Shown here: positions 1 to 8,584 of the stretch, piece by piece
How the letters are laid out: every line of letters starts with the position of its first letter
How positions within the stretch are numbered: the first letter of the stretch is position 1
Assembly (NCBI GenBank): GCA_023399465.1
Contig: JAEWPB010000122.1
Location: forward strand, 1-45,770
Reading direction: 5' to 3'
DNA length: 45,770 bases
Origin: Pseudomonadota bacterium
Lineage (GTDB): Bacteria; Pseudomonadota; Alphaproteobacteria; Rhizobiales; Rhizobiaceae
Translations under genes and position numbers: made by a program
The notes under the pieces: generated by a model
What the model was told of the DNA's origin: nothing
The model's input: only the letters and a program-made list of their open reading frames with translations
The model's database searches: none

Positions 1-131
1 CCTACTTCGAACCGGGCCTGCGCTCCGTTCTGAAGAAGGGCGGCTTCCTGACCCGCGACAGCCGCGTTGTCGAGCGTAAGAAGTACGGTAAGGCCAAGGC
101 CCGCCGTTCGTTCCAGTTCTCCAAGCGTTAA
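1..131 (+). CDS. rpsI: 30S ribosomal protein S9, C-terminal end (partial)
   Basis: The window opens inside a gene whose last 42 codons are readable from base 3 to the TAA at 129-131. The residues include GLRSVLKKGGFLTRDSR and end in KARRSFQFSKR, the characteristic basic tail of bacterial S9, which reaches toward the tRNA in the ribosomal P site. The final K-R is the universally conserved end of the family. A strong intrinsic terminator follows at once. rplM would be expected just upstream, outside the window. The call is secure although only the tail is present. Confidence 0.95.
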   Translation, partial: YFEPGLRSVLKKGGFLTRDSRVVERKKYGKAKARRSFQFSKR

Positions 132-158
132 TCGCTGCTGGACGCTTCACCATCTGGA

Positions 159-187
159 AAGGCCGGGTTCTCCCGGCCTTTTTTTTC
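159..187 (+). terminator. Intrinsic terminator of rpsI
   Basis: A 9-bp stem (AAGGCCGGG / CCCGGCCTT, loop TTCT-like) is followed by an eight-T run. It lies 27 bases after the rpsI stop codon and ends just before the convergent lrp-type gene's stop codon at 197. Confidence 0.9.
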
Positions 188-196
188 GTGCCCTGC

Positions 197-658
197 TCAG
201 ATCGGCAGCTCGGTGGTGTTCTTGAGCTCGCGCAGTACGAAACTCGACACCACGTTGCGCACATGCGGGTTGCGCATCAGATAGCGGGTCATGAACGCTT
301 CATAGCTCGCCACGTCGCTCGCCCGGATCTTCAGCATGTAGTCGAAGGTGCCGGACAGCGCATAGCACTCCATGATCTCCGGACGCTCCCGGATGAGCGC
401 CGCAAATGACTCGATCGCTTCCTCGTGGTGATCCTCCAGCGTCACATGGGCGATGATGCAGAGTTTAAGGTCGAGTTTCCCCGGGTCGAGCAACGCCACG
501 CGCTTGCGGATCACGCCGTCCGTCTCCAGCTCCTGCAATCGCCGCCACGCTGAGCTTTGCGACATGCCGGCCTTGTCGGCGATTTCCGCCAGTGCCTGGC
601 CGCTATCGGCCTGAATCAGCCGCAGCAGCTTCTTGACCGCCTGAGGATTATCTTTCAC
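197..658 (-). CDS. Lrp/AsnC family transcriptional regulator
   Basis: A 153-residue regulator with an N-terminal winged helix-turn-helix (about residues 8-50, with the AEIADKAGMSQSSAWRRLQEL recognition helix region) and a C-terminal RAM ligand/oligomerisation domain (about 65-145). I chose the GTG at 658 rather than the ATG at 709: AGAAAGG sits 8 bases before the GTG, and the resulting start (MKDNPQAVKKLL) matches normal family length, while the longer form adds an unrelated 17-residue tail. It is divergent from phhA with about 135 bases between the starts. By the usual logic of this family it may control phhA in response to an amino acid; that is inference. Confidence 0.88.
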   Translation of the reverse strand: MKDNPQAVKKLLRLIQADSGQALAEIADKAGMSQSSAWRRLQELETDGVIRKRVALLDPGKLDLKLCIIAHVTLEDHHEEAIESFAALIRERPEIMECYALSGTFDYMLKIRASDVASYEAFMTRYLMRNPHVRNVVSSFVLRELKNTTELPI

Positions 659-794
659 TTCAATCGCCTTTCTGAAAGCCCATCCCGCCAGCGCCGGCAT
701 CCGCAGCATTTCTGGAACAAATAATCACTCCGCCGGCGATAGAATTGCAAGCGGGAGAAAGCCGCATCCGCCCTGCGGCATTGGAGCTGAGGAC

Positions 795-1577
795 ATGACC
801 ACGCAGAGCACCTACACCGCAAAAACACCCCTTCCGGACGGCAGCTACTTCTATACGGCAGAAGAAGACGCCGTCTGGGGTGAACTCTATCGGCGCCAGA
901 TGGCGCTGCTCGAGGGTTTCGCCTGCAGCGAATATCTCGAGGGCGTGCGCACCCTTGGCCTGAACCCCGACAAGGTACCGCAACTCAAGGATATAGACCG
1001 TCGCCTTGGCGAGACCACCGGCTTCGGCGTCGAGGGCGTGCCGGCGCTCATCCCTCCGGCCCGGTTCTACGAACTGTTGTCACGGGGCAAGTTTCCGCTG
1101 GCCACCTTCATGCGTCGCCGCGAGCACATCGACTATATCGAGGAACCGGATCTCTTTCACGAGGTCTTCGGCCATTGCCCGCTTCTAACCAACCGGAGCT
1201 ACGCCAATTTCGTGCGCCGCTTCGGCGAGAAGGCGCTCACGCTCGGCAAGGGCTATTCCTGGCATCTCTTCCGGATCTTCTGGTTTACAGTCGAGTTCGG
1301 ATTGATCGACACACCACAGGGTCGCCGCTGCTTCGGCGCCGGGATCGTATCATCGCACAGCGAAGCCCGCACCGCGCTCGCAGGCACCAGCGAGTTCCGG
1401 CCTTTCGACCTTATGACCGTGCTGAGGACCCCTTATCGCATCGATATCGTCCAGCCGATCTACTATGTGATCGAAAACTTCGCCCAGCTCGAGGCGGTGA
1501 TCGAGGAAGACATCGGCGCGCGGATCGACGAGGCGAAGGCGCTCGGCGACTTTGCCCCGGCCTACGAACCCGCCTGA
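795..1577 (+). CDS. phhA: Phenylalanine 4-monooxygenase
   Basis: A 260-residue monomeric bacterial aromatic amino acid hydroxylase that converts phenylalanine to tyrosine using tetrahydropterin, O2 and non-heme iron. The iron facial triad is visible: H122 and H127 in the PDLFHEVFGHCPLL motif and E167 in FWFTVEFGL. Length and architecture match the single-domain bacterial enzymes and there is no N-terminal ACT domain. GAGG precedes the ATG by about 4 bases. The divergent Lrp-type gene is a plausible regulator. No pterin carbinolamine dehydratase (phhB) is adjacent, so pterin recycling must be encoded elsewhere. Confidence 0.95.
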   Translation: MTTQSTYTAKTPLPDGSYFYTAEEDAVWGELYRRQMALLEGFACSEYLEGVRTLGLNPDKVPQLKDIDRRLGETTGFGVEGVPALIPPARFYELLSRGKFPLATFMRRREHIDYIEEPDLFHEVFGHCPLLTNRSYANFVRRFGEKALTLGKGYSWHLFRIFWFTVEFGLIDTPQGRRCFGAGIVSSHSEARTALAGTSEFRPFDLMTVLRTPYRIDIVQPIYYVIENFAQLEAVIEEDIGARIDEAKALGDFAPAYEPA

Positions 1578-1749
1578 GCCCCGGTTAGATCCCCCCGCGG
1601 CACGGACGATGCTGACACGCTCAGTTGACGGCGGCACCGAACCATTCCAGAAATGTCACCTGCCCGAACGCGCGGCTCCTGTCGGAGTGGCACGGGATCC
1701 AGACGCAACAAGCGCGCAATACAAAAAATTGAATGGGGACAGTCCTGCC

Positions 1750-2709
1750 ATGCCATCGAAGACGATCGACCACGCGATCACCGCAAAATCCCTGACCTCC
1801 GCTGCAACCGATCCGACCCATGCGGGCATCCTGTCGTTCATGCGGCGCAAGTATACGAAGAACCTCAAGGGTGTCGATGTCGCGGTGTGGGGCATTCCCT
1901 TCGATGCGGCCACCTCCAACCGGCCGGGCGCCCGCTTCGGGCCCCAGGCGATCCGCCGCGCCTCGGCGACCTTCGACAACGATCCGCAATATCCCTTCGA
2001 GCGCGATCTCTTTGCCGACATGGCGGTGATCGACTACGGCGATTGCCTGCTCGACTACGGCAACCACCACAAGACCCCGGCGACGATCCAGCGCGAGGCT
2101 TCGAAGGTGCTCGACAGCGGCGCCTTCCTGCTGACGCTCGGGGGCGATCACTTCGTGACCTGGCCGCTCCTCAAGGCGCACGCCGCCAGGCACGGACCGC
2201 TGGCACTGGTCCAGTTCGATGCCCACCAGGACACCTGGTTCGACGACAACAAGCGTATCGACCACGGTTCCTTCGTCGCCCGTGCCGTGCGCGACGGCAT
2301 CATCGATCCCGATCGCTCGATCCAGGTCGGCATCCGCACCCATGCGCCGGACGATTTCGGGATCAAGATCATCTACGGCCATGAGGTCGAGGAAATGACC
2401 CCGACGGCGCTCGCTTCGGCGATCGTCGCCCGGACGCAGGGCGCACCGGCCTACCTCACCTTCGACATCGACTGCCTCGACCCGGCATTTGCGCCCGGCA
2501 CCGGCACGCCTGTCGCCGGCGGCCCTTCGAGCGCGAAAATACTGTCGGTGCTGCAGAAATTGCAGCAGCTCGATATCCGCGGCGCCGATGTCGTCGAAGT
2601 CGCGCCCGCCTACGACCACGCCGACGTTACGGCGATCGCCGGCGCCACGGTCGCGATGTACATGCTCGGCCTGCATTCCGCACGCCTTGCGCGGCAGCGG
2701 AAAGACTAG
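1750..2709 (+). CDS. speB: Agmatinase / ureohydrolase family enzyme
   Basis: A 319-residue arginase/agmatinase-fold enzyme. The binuclear manganese ligands are all present: H134 in GGDH, D157, H159 and D161 in FDAHQD, and D239 and D241 in FDIDCLDPAFAPG. The likely reaction is agmatine to putrescine plus urea, but guanidino-acid hydrolases share these motifs, so the substrate is not settled. The loop after the last metal motif reads GTGTPVAGG; many agmatinases have an acidic residue where the valine stands. An upstream ATG at 1552 lies inside phhA and would add a low-complexity leader, so the ATG at 1750 is preferred. Its stop codon overlaps the convergent sulfatase gene's stop within one CTAG. 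Confidence 0.85.
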   Translation: MPSKTIDHAITAKSLTSAATDPTHAGILSFMRRKYTKNLKGVDVAVWGIPFDAATSNRPGARFGPQAIRRASATFDNDPQYPFERDLFADMAVIDYGDCLLDYGNHHKTPATIQREASKVLDSGAFLLTLGGDHFVTWPLLKAHAARHGPLALVQFDAHQDTWFDDNKRIDHGSFVARAVRDGIIDPDRSIQVGIRTHAPDDFGIKIIYGHEVEEMTPTALASAIVARTQGAPAYLTFDIDCLDPAFAPGTGTPVAGGPSSAKILSVLQKLQQLDIRGADVVEVAPAYDHADVTAIAGATVAMYMLGLHSARLARQRKD

Positions 2710-4397
2710 TCCAGCACCAGCATCCCGGAGTCGGCGCGCATCTTCAGGTGCGCATCGACCAGTTCCCTTTGCTCGCAGGTGTGGTAGCGGCCGCCACAGG
2801 CCTTTCGCACCTCGGACAGATGACGGAACATCGGCGAGGTCGGCAGGTTCGCAGCCTCGATCAGCGTCGGGGCGAGATAGCCGATGTCGATCGCTTCATC
2901 GAACACCGTCGCATCGAGCTTGGCACCAAATCCGTGCACGGCCACATAGGTGCGATAGGTCAGCGAGCGGAAGTCCGAATAGAGGCTCTCGCCGCCCAGC
3001 AGTTGCTGCAGATAGGGCATAGTCGCCTCGGACTGGTGGTCGCCGAACTCGATGGCGATCGTACCGCGGTCGCCGGCGTCGGCCTTGAGCGCCTCAAGGA
3101 AGGCCGCCAGATATCCCCGCGAGGCCACCACGCGCCGCATGTATTCGTTCGCCCCGGCATCCTCGGCAAAGCGGGTGGCGGGAACCTCGCTTTCGGGGAC
3201 AAGCGGCGTGTCGTAGGGACCGTGGGCGACGAGCGTCTGCATCGCCAGGAACAGAGGCCTGCCGTCCGTGGCGCGATGCTCTGCAACAAGCTTTTGCGCA
3301 TAGTCGAAATAGGGACGATCGCTTGTCGCGGTCGGCTCGAGCCCCATGGTATCGGCGTCGTGGATTTCCTGGAAGCCGATCGACTGCAGGAAGGGTCCCT
3401 CGTTGACGAAGCTGGACCGCATCGGCATCACCGTGACCGTCCGGTAGCCGCAGGCCGCCAGCACCTCCGGCAGGCTGCCACGAATCCGGCCTTCCATGAA
3501 ATGCGTGAGGTAGGAGGCCTGCCAACCGAAATCGGTCGACGACAGCCCGGTCATGGCCGAGAAGTTAGAGATCCAGGTGCCGCCGCCATAATTCTCGACG
3601 TAGAGCGCCCGCTCCTTGCCGTCGAACGACCGGAAGCTCGCCTGCAACGCCGCCGGCGTGCTCAGTTGCGGGAAAATCGCGGGATTGGTCGTGCTCTCCA
3701 TCAGGATCATCGCCACATCGGGCATGTCACGTGCCGGTCCGCATTCGGGTGTGGCTTCGAGCGCCTCGTCGACGGACTGCGTCGCCGCCAGCCGTTTTCC
3801 AAGCTCCACCGAGCCGAGCGGCCAACTGATGTCTCCAAGCGAGATGAAGAATGCCGAGGCATTGTAGCCGTCGATATAGGGCAGATAGGCCGGCTCGCGC
3901 GGCCGCGGCGGCGGAAAGAGCGCAACCGAGAGAGCGATGCCTGCAGCAAGCGCTCCCGAGCGAAGACCCCAGTGGAGCTTCAGCGGCTTCTCTTTCGAAT
4001 AGACGAAGGCGAGAACGACGAGCACCAGCGTCAGGATCAGCAGGGCGGCGAACAGGATCGCGGAATAGTGCTGCGCCAGGAAGGAAACGGCCGAGGTATC
4101 GAGGCCGGTGAATACGAAATCGAAGAAGTGCAGCGCGAAGCCCTTCAGCCGATGCTTGACGGCCGAGACCGAAGCCAGCAGCAACACCAGCGCCCCGGCG
4201 GCATAGAGCGAGAAAACGAAGCGTCGGCAGATCAGGAAGAAAAAGGCCGCGATCGTCAGCGTCACCGCGAACGTATACGGCATGAACCGCCATCGCGTGT
4301 CCAGATATCTCACCACACAGAAGAAGGCGACCGCGAGAATAGCAACCGTCAGCGGATGGGATATCGTTTTAGATAATTTTTCAACAAACCGGCGCAT
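2706..4397 (-). CDS. Membrane-anchored sulfatase-fold transferase, LtaS/OpgB-like
   Basis: A 563-residue protein with about five N-terminal membrane segments (near 14-32, 41-57, 61-80, 111-133, 147-163) followed by a periplasmic alkaline-phosphatase/sulfatase domain. This is the architecture of lipoteichoic acid synthase. Residues matching the LtaS active site can be placed: E234 (LMEST) as metal ligand, T274 (GGGTW) as candidate nucleophile, H392 (VAHGPYD), and D453-H454 (FGDHQ) as metal ligands. Such enzymes move phosphoglycerol or phosphoethanolamine from a phospholipid to a glycan; in rhizobia the cyclic-glucan enzyme CgmB belongs to the broader group. The acceptor here is unknown. Neighbours give no functional hint. 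Confidence 0.8.
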   Translation of the reverse strand: MRRFVEKLSKTISHPLTVAILAVAFFCVVRYLDTRWRFMPYTFAVTLTIAAFFFLICRRFVFSLYAAGALVLLLASVSAVKHRLKGFALHFFDFVFTGLDTSAVSFLAQHYSAILFAALLILTLVLVVLAFVYSKEKPLKLHWGLRSGALAAGIALSVALFPPPRPREPAYLPYIDGYNASAFFISLGDISWPLGSVELGKRLAATQSVDEALEATPECGPARDMPDVAMILMESTTNPAIFPQLSTPAALQASFRSFDGKERALYVENYGGGTWISNFSAMTGLSSTDFGWQASYLTHFMEGRIRGSLPEVLAACGYRTVTVMPMRSSFVNEGPFLQSIGFQEIHDADTMGLEPTATSDRPYFDYAQKLVAEHRATDGRPLFLAMQTLVAHGPYDTPLVPESEVPATRFAEDAGANEYMRRVVASRGYLAAFLEALKADAGDRGTIAIEFGDHQSEATMPYLQQLLGGESLYSDFRSLTYRTYVAVHGFGAKLDATVFDEAIDIGYLAPTLIEAANLPTSPMFRHLSEVRKACGGRYHTCEQRELVDAHLKMRADSGMLVLD

Positions 4398-4722
4398 CGT
4401 CGTATCAGCCCGTACCTAATTAAATGTTCTCTAACGAACACTTGAAAACCTCCTTATTCCCTGGCTGCAGATATTGTCACACGGTTTTCACAAACATGGT
4501 GAATACGCCCGAGGACCATAGTGCGGGAGGCCAACCCTGCCTGGTCGCCGCCGCGGGTCCGTTCGCCGTCGCCCCCCTCGCGGAAACGCTTCAATTCTCG
4601 CAATTCCTGGGATATAGCGATCGTCACGGAGCAAAGACCTCCCCGGCCCAAATCGAGCATGAGCATGCGAAGCCGAGACCTTGATTCCGGAAGCTCTTAC
4701 AACCTATTAAAAAGGCAAGACA
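4398..4722. other. Divergent promoter region between sulfatase gene and argC
   Basis: This 325-base stretch holds no supported gene; the short frames in it lack ribosome binding sites and recognisable sequence. It must carry the promoters of the sulfatase-type gene (leftward) and argC (rightward). An inverted repeat, AAATGTTC (4422-4429) and GAACACTT (4436-4443) with a 6-base spacer, lies 25-46 bases upstream of the sulfatase start and may be an operator. AAAAGG lies upstream of the argC ATG. Confidence 0.5.
4422..4443. promoter_or_regulatory. Inverted repeat, possible operator
   Basis: AAATGTTC and GAACACTT match as an inverted repeat at 7 of 8 positions with a 6-base centre. The position just upstream of the sulfatase-type gene suggests a regulator site. 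The rhizobial LexA site is a direct repeat (GTTC-N7-GTTC), so this is not a LexA box. The cognate factor is unknown. Confidence 0.35.
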
Positions 4723-5655
4723 ATGAAAGCGAAGATCTTCATCGACGGCGAGCACGGTACCACGGGTCTGCAGATCCGCACGCGCATGGCCGGCCGACGC
4801 GATGTCGAACTGCTTTCGATCCCCGAAGCCGAGCGCCGCAACGCGGCCATGCGCCAGGACCTCTTGAACAGCGCCGACATCGCCATCCTCTGCCTGCCGG
4901 ACGACGCATCGAAAGAAGCGGTCCGCATGCTCGAGGGCAACGACAAGGTGCGGATCATCGATACCTCGACCGCCTTCCGCATCGATCCTGACTGGGCTTA
5001 TGGCTTTGCCGAGATGGACAAGGCACAGGCGGGCCGGATCCGCGATGCCCGCCTCGTCGCCAATCCCGGCTGCTATCCGACGGGTGCAATCGGCCTGATC
5101 CGGCCGCTGCGTGCGGCCGGCATCCTGCCGGACGGCTACCCCGTCGCGATCAACGCCGTGTCCGGCTATACCGGCGGCGGCAAGCAGATGATCGCGCAGA
5201 TGGAGAACCCGGCCAATCCCGACCCGATCACCGCACCTCATTTCCTCTACGGCCTGACGCTCAAGCACAAGCACGTGCCTGAAATGACCACCCACGGGAT
5301 GCTCGACCGCGCGCCGCTGTTCGCGCCCTCCGTCGGCAAGTTCGCCCAGGGCATGATCGTCCAGGTGCCGCTGTTCCTCGACGACCTGAAGGACGGCGCG
5401 ACGCTCGAAAGCATCCATGGTGCGCTTGCCGCCCACTACGCCGGCCAGGACATCGTCAGCGTCGTGCCCCTTGCCGAAAGCGCCGCACTCGGCCGCATTG
5501 ACGCAACCGAGCTCGCCGGCAAGGACACGATGAAGCTCTTCGTCTTCGGCACGCCGGGCGGCAGCCACGTCAATCTCGTCGCCCTGCTCGACAATCTCGG
5601 CAAGGGCGCTTCGGGTGCTGCCGTGCAGAACATGGACCTAATGCTCTCGGCCTGA
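4723..5655 (+). CDS. argC: N-acetyl-gamma-glutamyl-phosphate reductase, type 2
   Basis: A 310-residue enzyme of arginine biosynthesis that reduces N-acetylglutamyl phosphate to the semialdehyde with NADPH. The start FIDGEHGTTGLQIRTR is the dinucleotide-binding segment, and the catalytic cysteine is C117 in the NPGCYPTG motif. The roughly 310-residue length is that of the short type-2 ArgC found in alphaproteobacteria, as opposed to the roughly 340-residue type 1. AAAAGG lies before the ATG. It is a single gene with its own terminator; the link to rpsI upstream is a common rhizobial arrangement. Confidence 0.95.
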   Translation: MKAKIFIDGEHGTTGLQIRTRMAGRRDVELLSIPEAERRNAAMRQDLLNSADIAILCLPDDASKEAVRMLEGNDKVRIIDTSTAFRIDPDWAYGFAEMDKAQAGRIRDARLVANPGCYPTGAIGLIRPLRAAGILPDGYPVAINAVSGYTGGGKQMIAQMENPANPDPITAPHFLYGLTLKHKHVPEMTTHGMLDRAPLFAPSVGKFAQGMIVQVPLFLDDLKDGATLESIHGALAAHYAGQDIVSVVPLAESAALGRIDATELAGKDTMKLFVFGTPGGSHVNLVALLDNLGKGASGAAVQNMDLMLSA

Positions 5656-5675
5656 GGCCGGCAGGACGGAACACG

Positions 5676-5706
5676 AAAAAGGCCCGCACGACGCGGGCCT
5701 TTTGTT
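5676..5706. terminator. argC: Terminator between argC and heme A synthase gene
   Basis: The stem AAGGCCCGC / GCGGGCCTT with an A run on its left and TTTTGTTT on its right lies 20 bases after the argC stop and 26 bases before the convergent ctaA stop. It can work in both directions. Confidence 0.85.
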
Positions 5707-5731
5707 TGGTGACGCTGGTAGCAACTATCGG

Positions 5732-6835
5732 TCAGTCGGCGACGGCGACCGAGGTTTCCAGCGGATATTCGCCGTAGAATCCGCGGCAATGGGCAACGGC
5801 AAAGCCGAGCACCACCAGCCCTACGCCCTGATGCATCAATGCCCAGAACAGCGGCACCTGCAGCACAAGCGTGGTAATGCCGATGACAGCCTGCAGCATG
5901 ATCAGCATGAAAAGGACGACGGAGCGGCGCGCATGGGTCGTTTCAGGCGCCAACCGCAGGCACTGGATCATGTGGATCAACGCCAGCAGCAGCAGCGTGT
6001 AGGCCCCAAGGCGGTGTACGAACTGCACGGTCTTCGGATTCTCGAAGAGGTTGATCCACCACGGCTTCTGGATGAAAAGGTCGGAGGGGATCAGGGCCCC
6101 GTCCATCTGCGGCCAGGTGGTGTAGGAAAGACCGGCATCGAGCCCGGCGACCAGCGCCCCGAGATATATCTGGAACAACACCATGACCGCGAGGACGATT
6201 GCCATGGTGCGCGCACCCGTCGACGGGATCGGATCGTCGGAATGACGCGCCAGGCCGCGCATGATCCATACGCACCAGGCAAAGATCAGGCAGGCGATGA
6301 CCAGATGGACCGCCAGGCGGTACTGGCTGACGTCGACACGGTTGGCGAGACCGGAGGTTACCATCCACCAGCCGACGAAGCCCTGGAAGCCGCCAAGCGC
6401 GAGAAGGCCGAGCAAGGGCAGGCGCAAGCGGCGCTCGATCCGCCCGGTGGCCCAGAAGAAGGCGAGCGGCAGAGCGAAGATCAAGCCGATGCCACGAGCC
6501 AGCAGGCGATGCGCCCATTCCCACCAGAAGATCGTCTTGAACTCCTCGACGGTCATGTGCATGTTCATCTCGCTGTATTGCGGGATGCGCTGGTAGAGCT
6601 TGAACTCCTCGTCCCATTCCTCGGCACTCAGCGGCGGAATGACGCCGTGGATCGGCTTCCATTCGGTGATGGACAGGCCTGAATCCGTCAGCCGGGTAGC
6701 CCCGCCGACAAGCACCAGACAGAATAGAGTGAATATGACGACGCCGAGCCAGATCCGCAGCGCCAAACGGTTCTGCTCCTGACGATGCATCTGGTTTCTG
6801 ACCGCGCTCTCGACGGTCGCACTTGCGATTGTCAT
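5732..6835 (-). CDS. ctaA: Heme A synthase (COX15 type)
   Basis: A 367-residue, eight-helix inner-membrane protein that oxidises the C8 methyl of heme O to make heme A for aa3-type cytochrome oxidase. The four intramembrane histidines of the family can be placed: H109 (WWEWAHR), H177 (AVHLVIA), H274 (VQFVHRLGAY) and H335 (LMHQGVG). The conserved TRLTDSGLSITEWKPIHG segment is at 48-64. The length and histidine set match the type-2 (alphaproteobacterial and mitochondrial) enzymes. Convergent with argC. Confidence 0.94.
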   Translation of the reverse strand: MTIASATVESAVRNQMHRQEQNRLALRIWLGVVIFTLFCLVLVGGATRLTDSGLSITEWKPIHGVIPPLSAEEWDEEFKLYQRIPQYSEMNMHMTVEEFKTIFWWEWAHRLLARGIGLIFALPLAFFWATGRIERRLRLPLLGLLALGGFQGFVGWWMVTSGLANRVDVSQYRLAVHLVIACLIFAWCVWIMRGLARHSDDPIPSTGARTMAIVLAVMVLFQIYLGALVAGLDAGLSYTTWPQMDGALIPSDLFIQKPWWINLFENPKTVQFVHRLGAYTLLLLALIHMIQCLRLAPETTHARRSVVLFMLIMLQAVIGITTLVLQVPLFWALMHQGVGLVVLGFAVAHCRGFYGEYPLETSVAVAD

Positions 6836-6960
6836 GACTGCTCCTTATCGATAGCGGTTGATTTGCATCACATGGCAATGCAAAACAAGTCCCGCTGTTT
6901 TGCGGCATCCGGTCGCGCCCCCATCGAGGGGTATCCGGCCGCGATGACGAGAGAGGTCCC

Positions 6961-7170
6961 ATGCCCATTCGCCTGAAAAAGTTCATCGGCACCATCCTGA
7001 TCATTATCCTGGTGCTGGTCTATGCGCTGGTGGCAACGACGGTCGCAACGCACACGCTCGGCGAATCCTCGGCCTGGGTGCACCTGGCATATTTCGCCCT
7101 CACCGGCCTCCTGTGGATCCTTCCGGCAATGCTGATCATCAAGTGGATGGCAGGCCCCCGCCAGAAGTGA
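6961..7170 (+). CDS. DUF2842 family small membrane protein
   Basis: A 69-residue protein with two hydrophobic helices (about 8-29 and 41-62) between a basic start (PIRLKKF) and a basic end (GPRQK). The layout and the SAWVHLAYFALTGLLWILPAMLIIKWM segment pattern match DUF2842, a short alphaproteobacterial family of unknown function. GAGAGG precedes the ATG at good spacing. It is divergent from ctaA and next to it, so a link with respiratory membrane assembly is possible but not shown. Confidence 0.85.
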   Translation: MPIRLKKFIGTILIIILVLVYALVATTVATHTLGESSAWVHLAYFALTGLLWILPAMLIIKWMAGPRQK

Positions 7171-7344
7171 CGACGGCCGGCATCCAGCATTAACATCCCG
7201 ATAACCGAGATCACCGGAAATTCCGCAAGCGGCGGGATTGTTAAATCACTTTTGCGCGCGGCACCACTATGCTCGCCGCCGATGAACGGCCTGCTGGAGA
7301 TCGTTTGGTGCCCAGTTCCCGACCGGATTCCTAGCGTGCGGCCC

Positions 7345-8562
7345 ATGGTGGCGGCGTCAGAGGATCACTCATCGCCACTTTTCGACGGAGACGGCAGCGG
7401 GGCCATGGGCAATCTGCAGATCAGGATTTTCGAGCAGATGCACGAGCTGGAACCCGCGTGGCGCCGTCTCGAAGCCGACAACCTGTCTTCGCTGCACCAG
7501 GGCTACGACTGGTGCTCTGCATGGGCCCGCATCAACCGCAATCGGCTCGCACTGGTCGAAGGCCGCATCTTCGGCGAAACCGTCTTCATCCTTCCGCTGG
7601 AAATCGTCCGCTCCGGCATGGTGCGCACGGCCCAGTTCATCGGCGAGCGTTTCAGCAACATCAATACCGGGCTCTTCTCTGCGTCGTTCATCGAGGGACT
7701 GCAGAATGCCTCCCTTGCCATGGAACAGGTATCGCGGGCGCTCCAGGGACGCGCGGACCTGCTGGTCCTGCGTAACGTGCCGCTGCGCTGGCGCGGGCGG
7801 AAGAGCCCCCTCGCCGTCCTCCCGGCGGTCGAGAACCAGAACCACGCTTTTCAGCTCTCGCTCGGCGCCGACTTCAACGAGACGATCGCGCGACTGAACG
7901 CGAGAAAGCGGCTTAAGCGCTTCCGCAACCAGGTCCGCAAGTTCGAGGCCGCCGGCGGCTACGAGCACGTGATCGCCACCACGAAGCCCGAGCGCCACGA
8001 ACTTCTTGATGCGTTCTTCGAACAGAAGTCCGCACGTTTTCGCCTTCGCGGCCTCCCCAACGTGTTTCAGGCAGCGGAAACACAGGCCTTCTTCCACCTG
8101 CTCCTCGACGTCGAAGCGCGAGACCCGGACTTTCCGTTGCAGATGCACGCGCTTCGCCTGCGCGGCAGCTTCGAGGGCCACATCGCAGCGGTCGCGGCGC
8201 TTTCGCGCAAGGGTGACCATATCATCTGCCAGTTCAGCTCGATCGACGAGACCGTGCTGGCCGAGGCGAGCCCAGGTGAACTGCTGTTCTGGCTGATGAT
8301 CGAGCGGGCCTGTATCGAAGGCGCCGCCCTCTTCGATTTCGGAATCGGTGATCAGCGCTACAAGCGGGCCTGGTGCACCGAGGAAACAGTGCAGCACGAT
8401 CTCCTTCTGCCGCTTTCACCGCTTGGCCGACTGGCCGCCATGGCCCACAGGGGACTGACCCGGACGAAGGCGGCGATCAAGAGCAAGCCACAAATCTATG
8501 CGCTGGTGCAGCGCCTCCGCGCGCAGACGGATCGCAACAGCGCGACGGGCGAGTCACACTGA
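7345..8562 (+). CDS. CelD/BcsL-type (FemAB-like GNAT) acyltransferase
   Basis: A roughly 400-residue protein of the group annotated as acetyltransferases involved in cellulose biosynthesis, built from two GNAT-type halves. Recognisable parts are EPAWRRLE and the aromatic HQGYDWCSAWA segment near the start, a basic RKRLKRFRNQVRKFE stretch in the middle, and ALFDFGIGDQRYKRAWC near the end, which is typical of this family. The start is uncertain: ATG at 7345 or 7405, or a TTG at 7252; none has an ideal ribosome binding site. It sits at the edge of the polysaccharide locus and probably acylates a sugar or lipid-linked sugar there (inference). It converges on the Wzz-type gene with a 22-base gap. 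Confidence 0.75.
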   Translation: MVAASEDHSSPLFDGDGSGAMGNLQIRIFEQMHELEPAWRRLEADNLSSLHQGYDWCSAWARINRNRLALVEGRIFGETVFILPLEIVRSGMVRTAQFIGERFSNINTGLFSASFIEGLQNASLAMEQVSRALQGRADLLVLRNVPLRWRGRKSPLAVLPAVENQNHAFQLSLGADFNETIARLNARKRLKRFRNQVRKFEAAGGYEHVIATTKPERHELLDAFFEQKSARFRLRGLPNVFQAAETQAFFHLLLDVEARDPDFPLQMHALRLRGSFEGHIAAVAALSRKGDHIICQFSSIDETVLAEASPGELLFWLMIERACIEGAALFDFGIGDQRYKRAWCTEETVQHDLLLPLSPLGRLAAMAHRGLTRTKAAIKSKPQIYALVQRLRAQTDRNSATGESH

Positions 8563-8584
8563 GTCACCGCTCGGAGACCAGATG

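Noticed and set aside
1552..1749. N-terminal extension of the agmatinase
   Set aside because: The upstream ATG overlaps the end of phhA and adds residues with no family similarity; the ATG at 1750 gives the normal length.
2748..4376. 542-codon open frame on the plus strand
   Set aside because: Antisense to the sulfatase-type gene; composition of charged residues without any domain.
4422..4443. LexA box
   Set aside because: Rhizobial LexA binds a direct repeat GTTC-N7-GTTC; this is an inverted repeat with a 6-base spacer.
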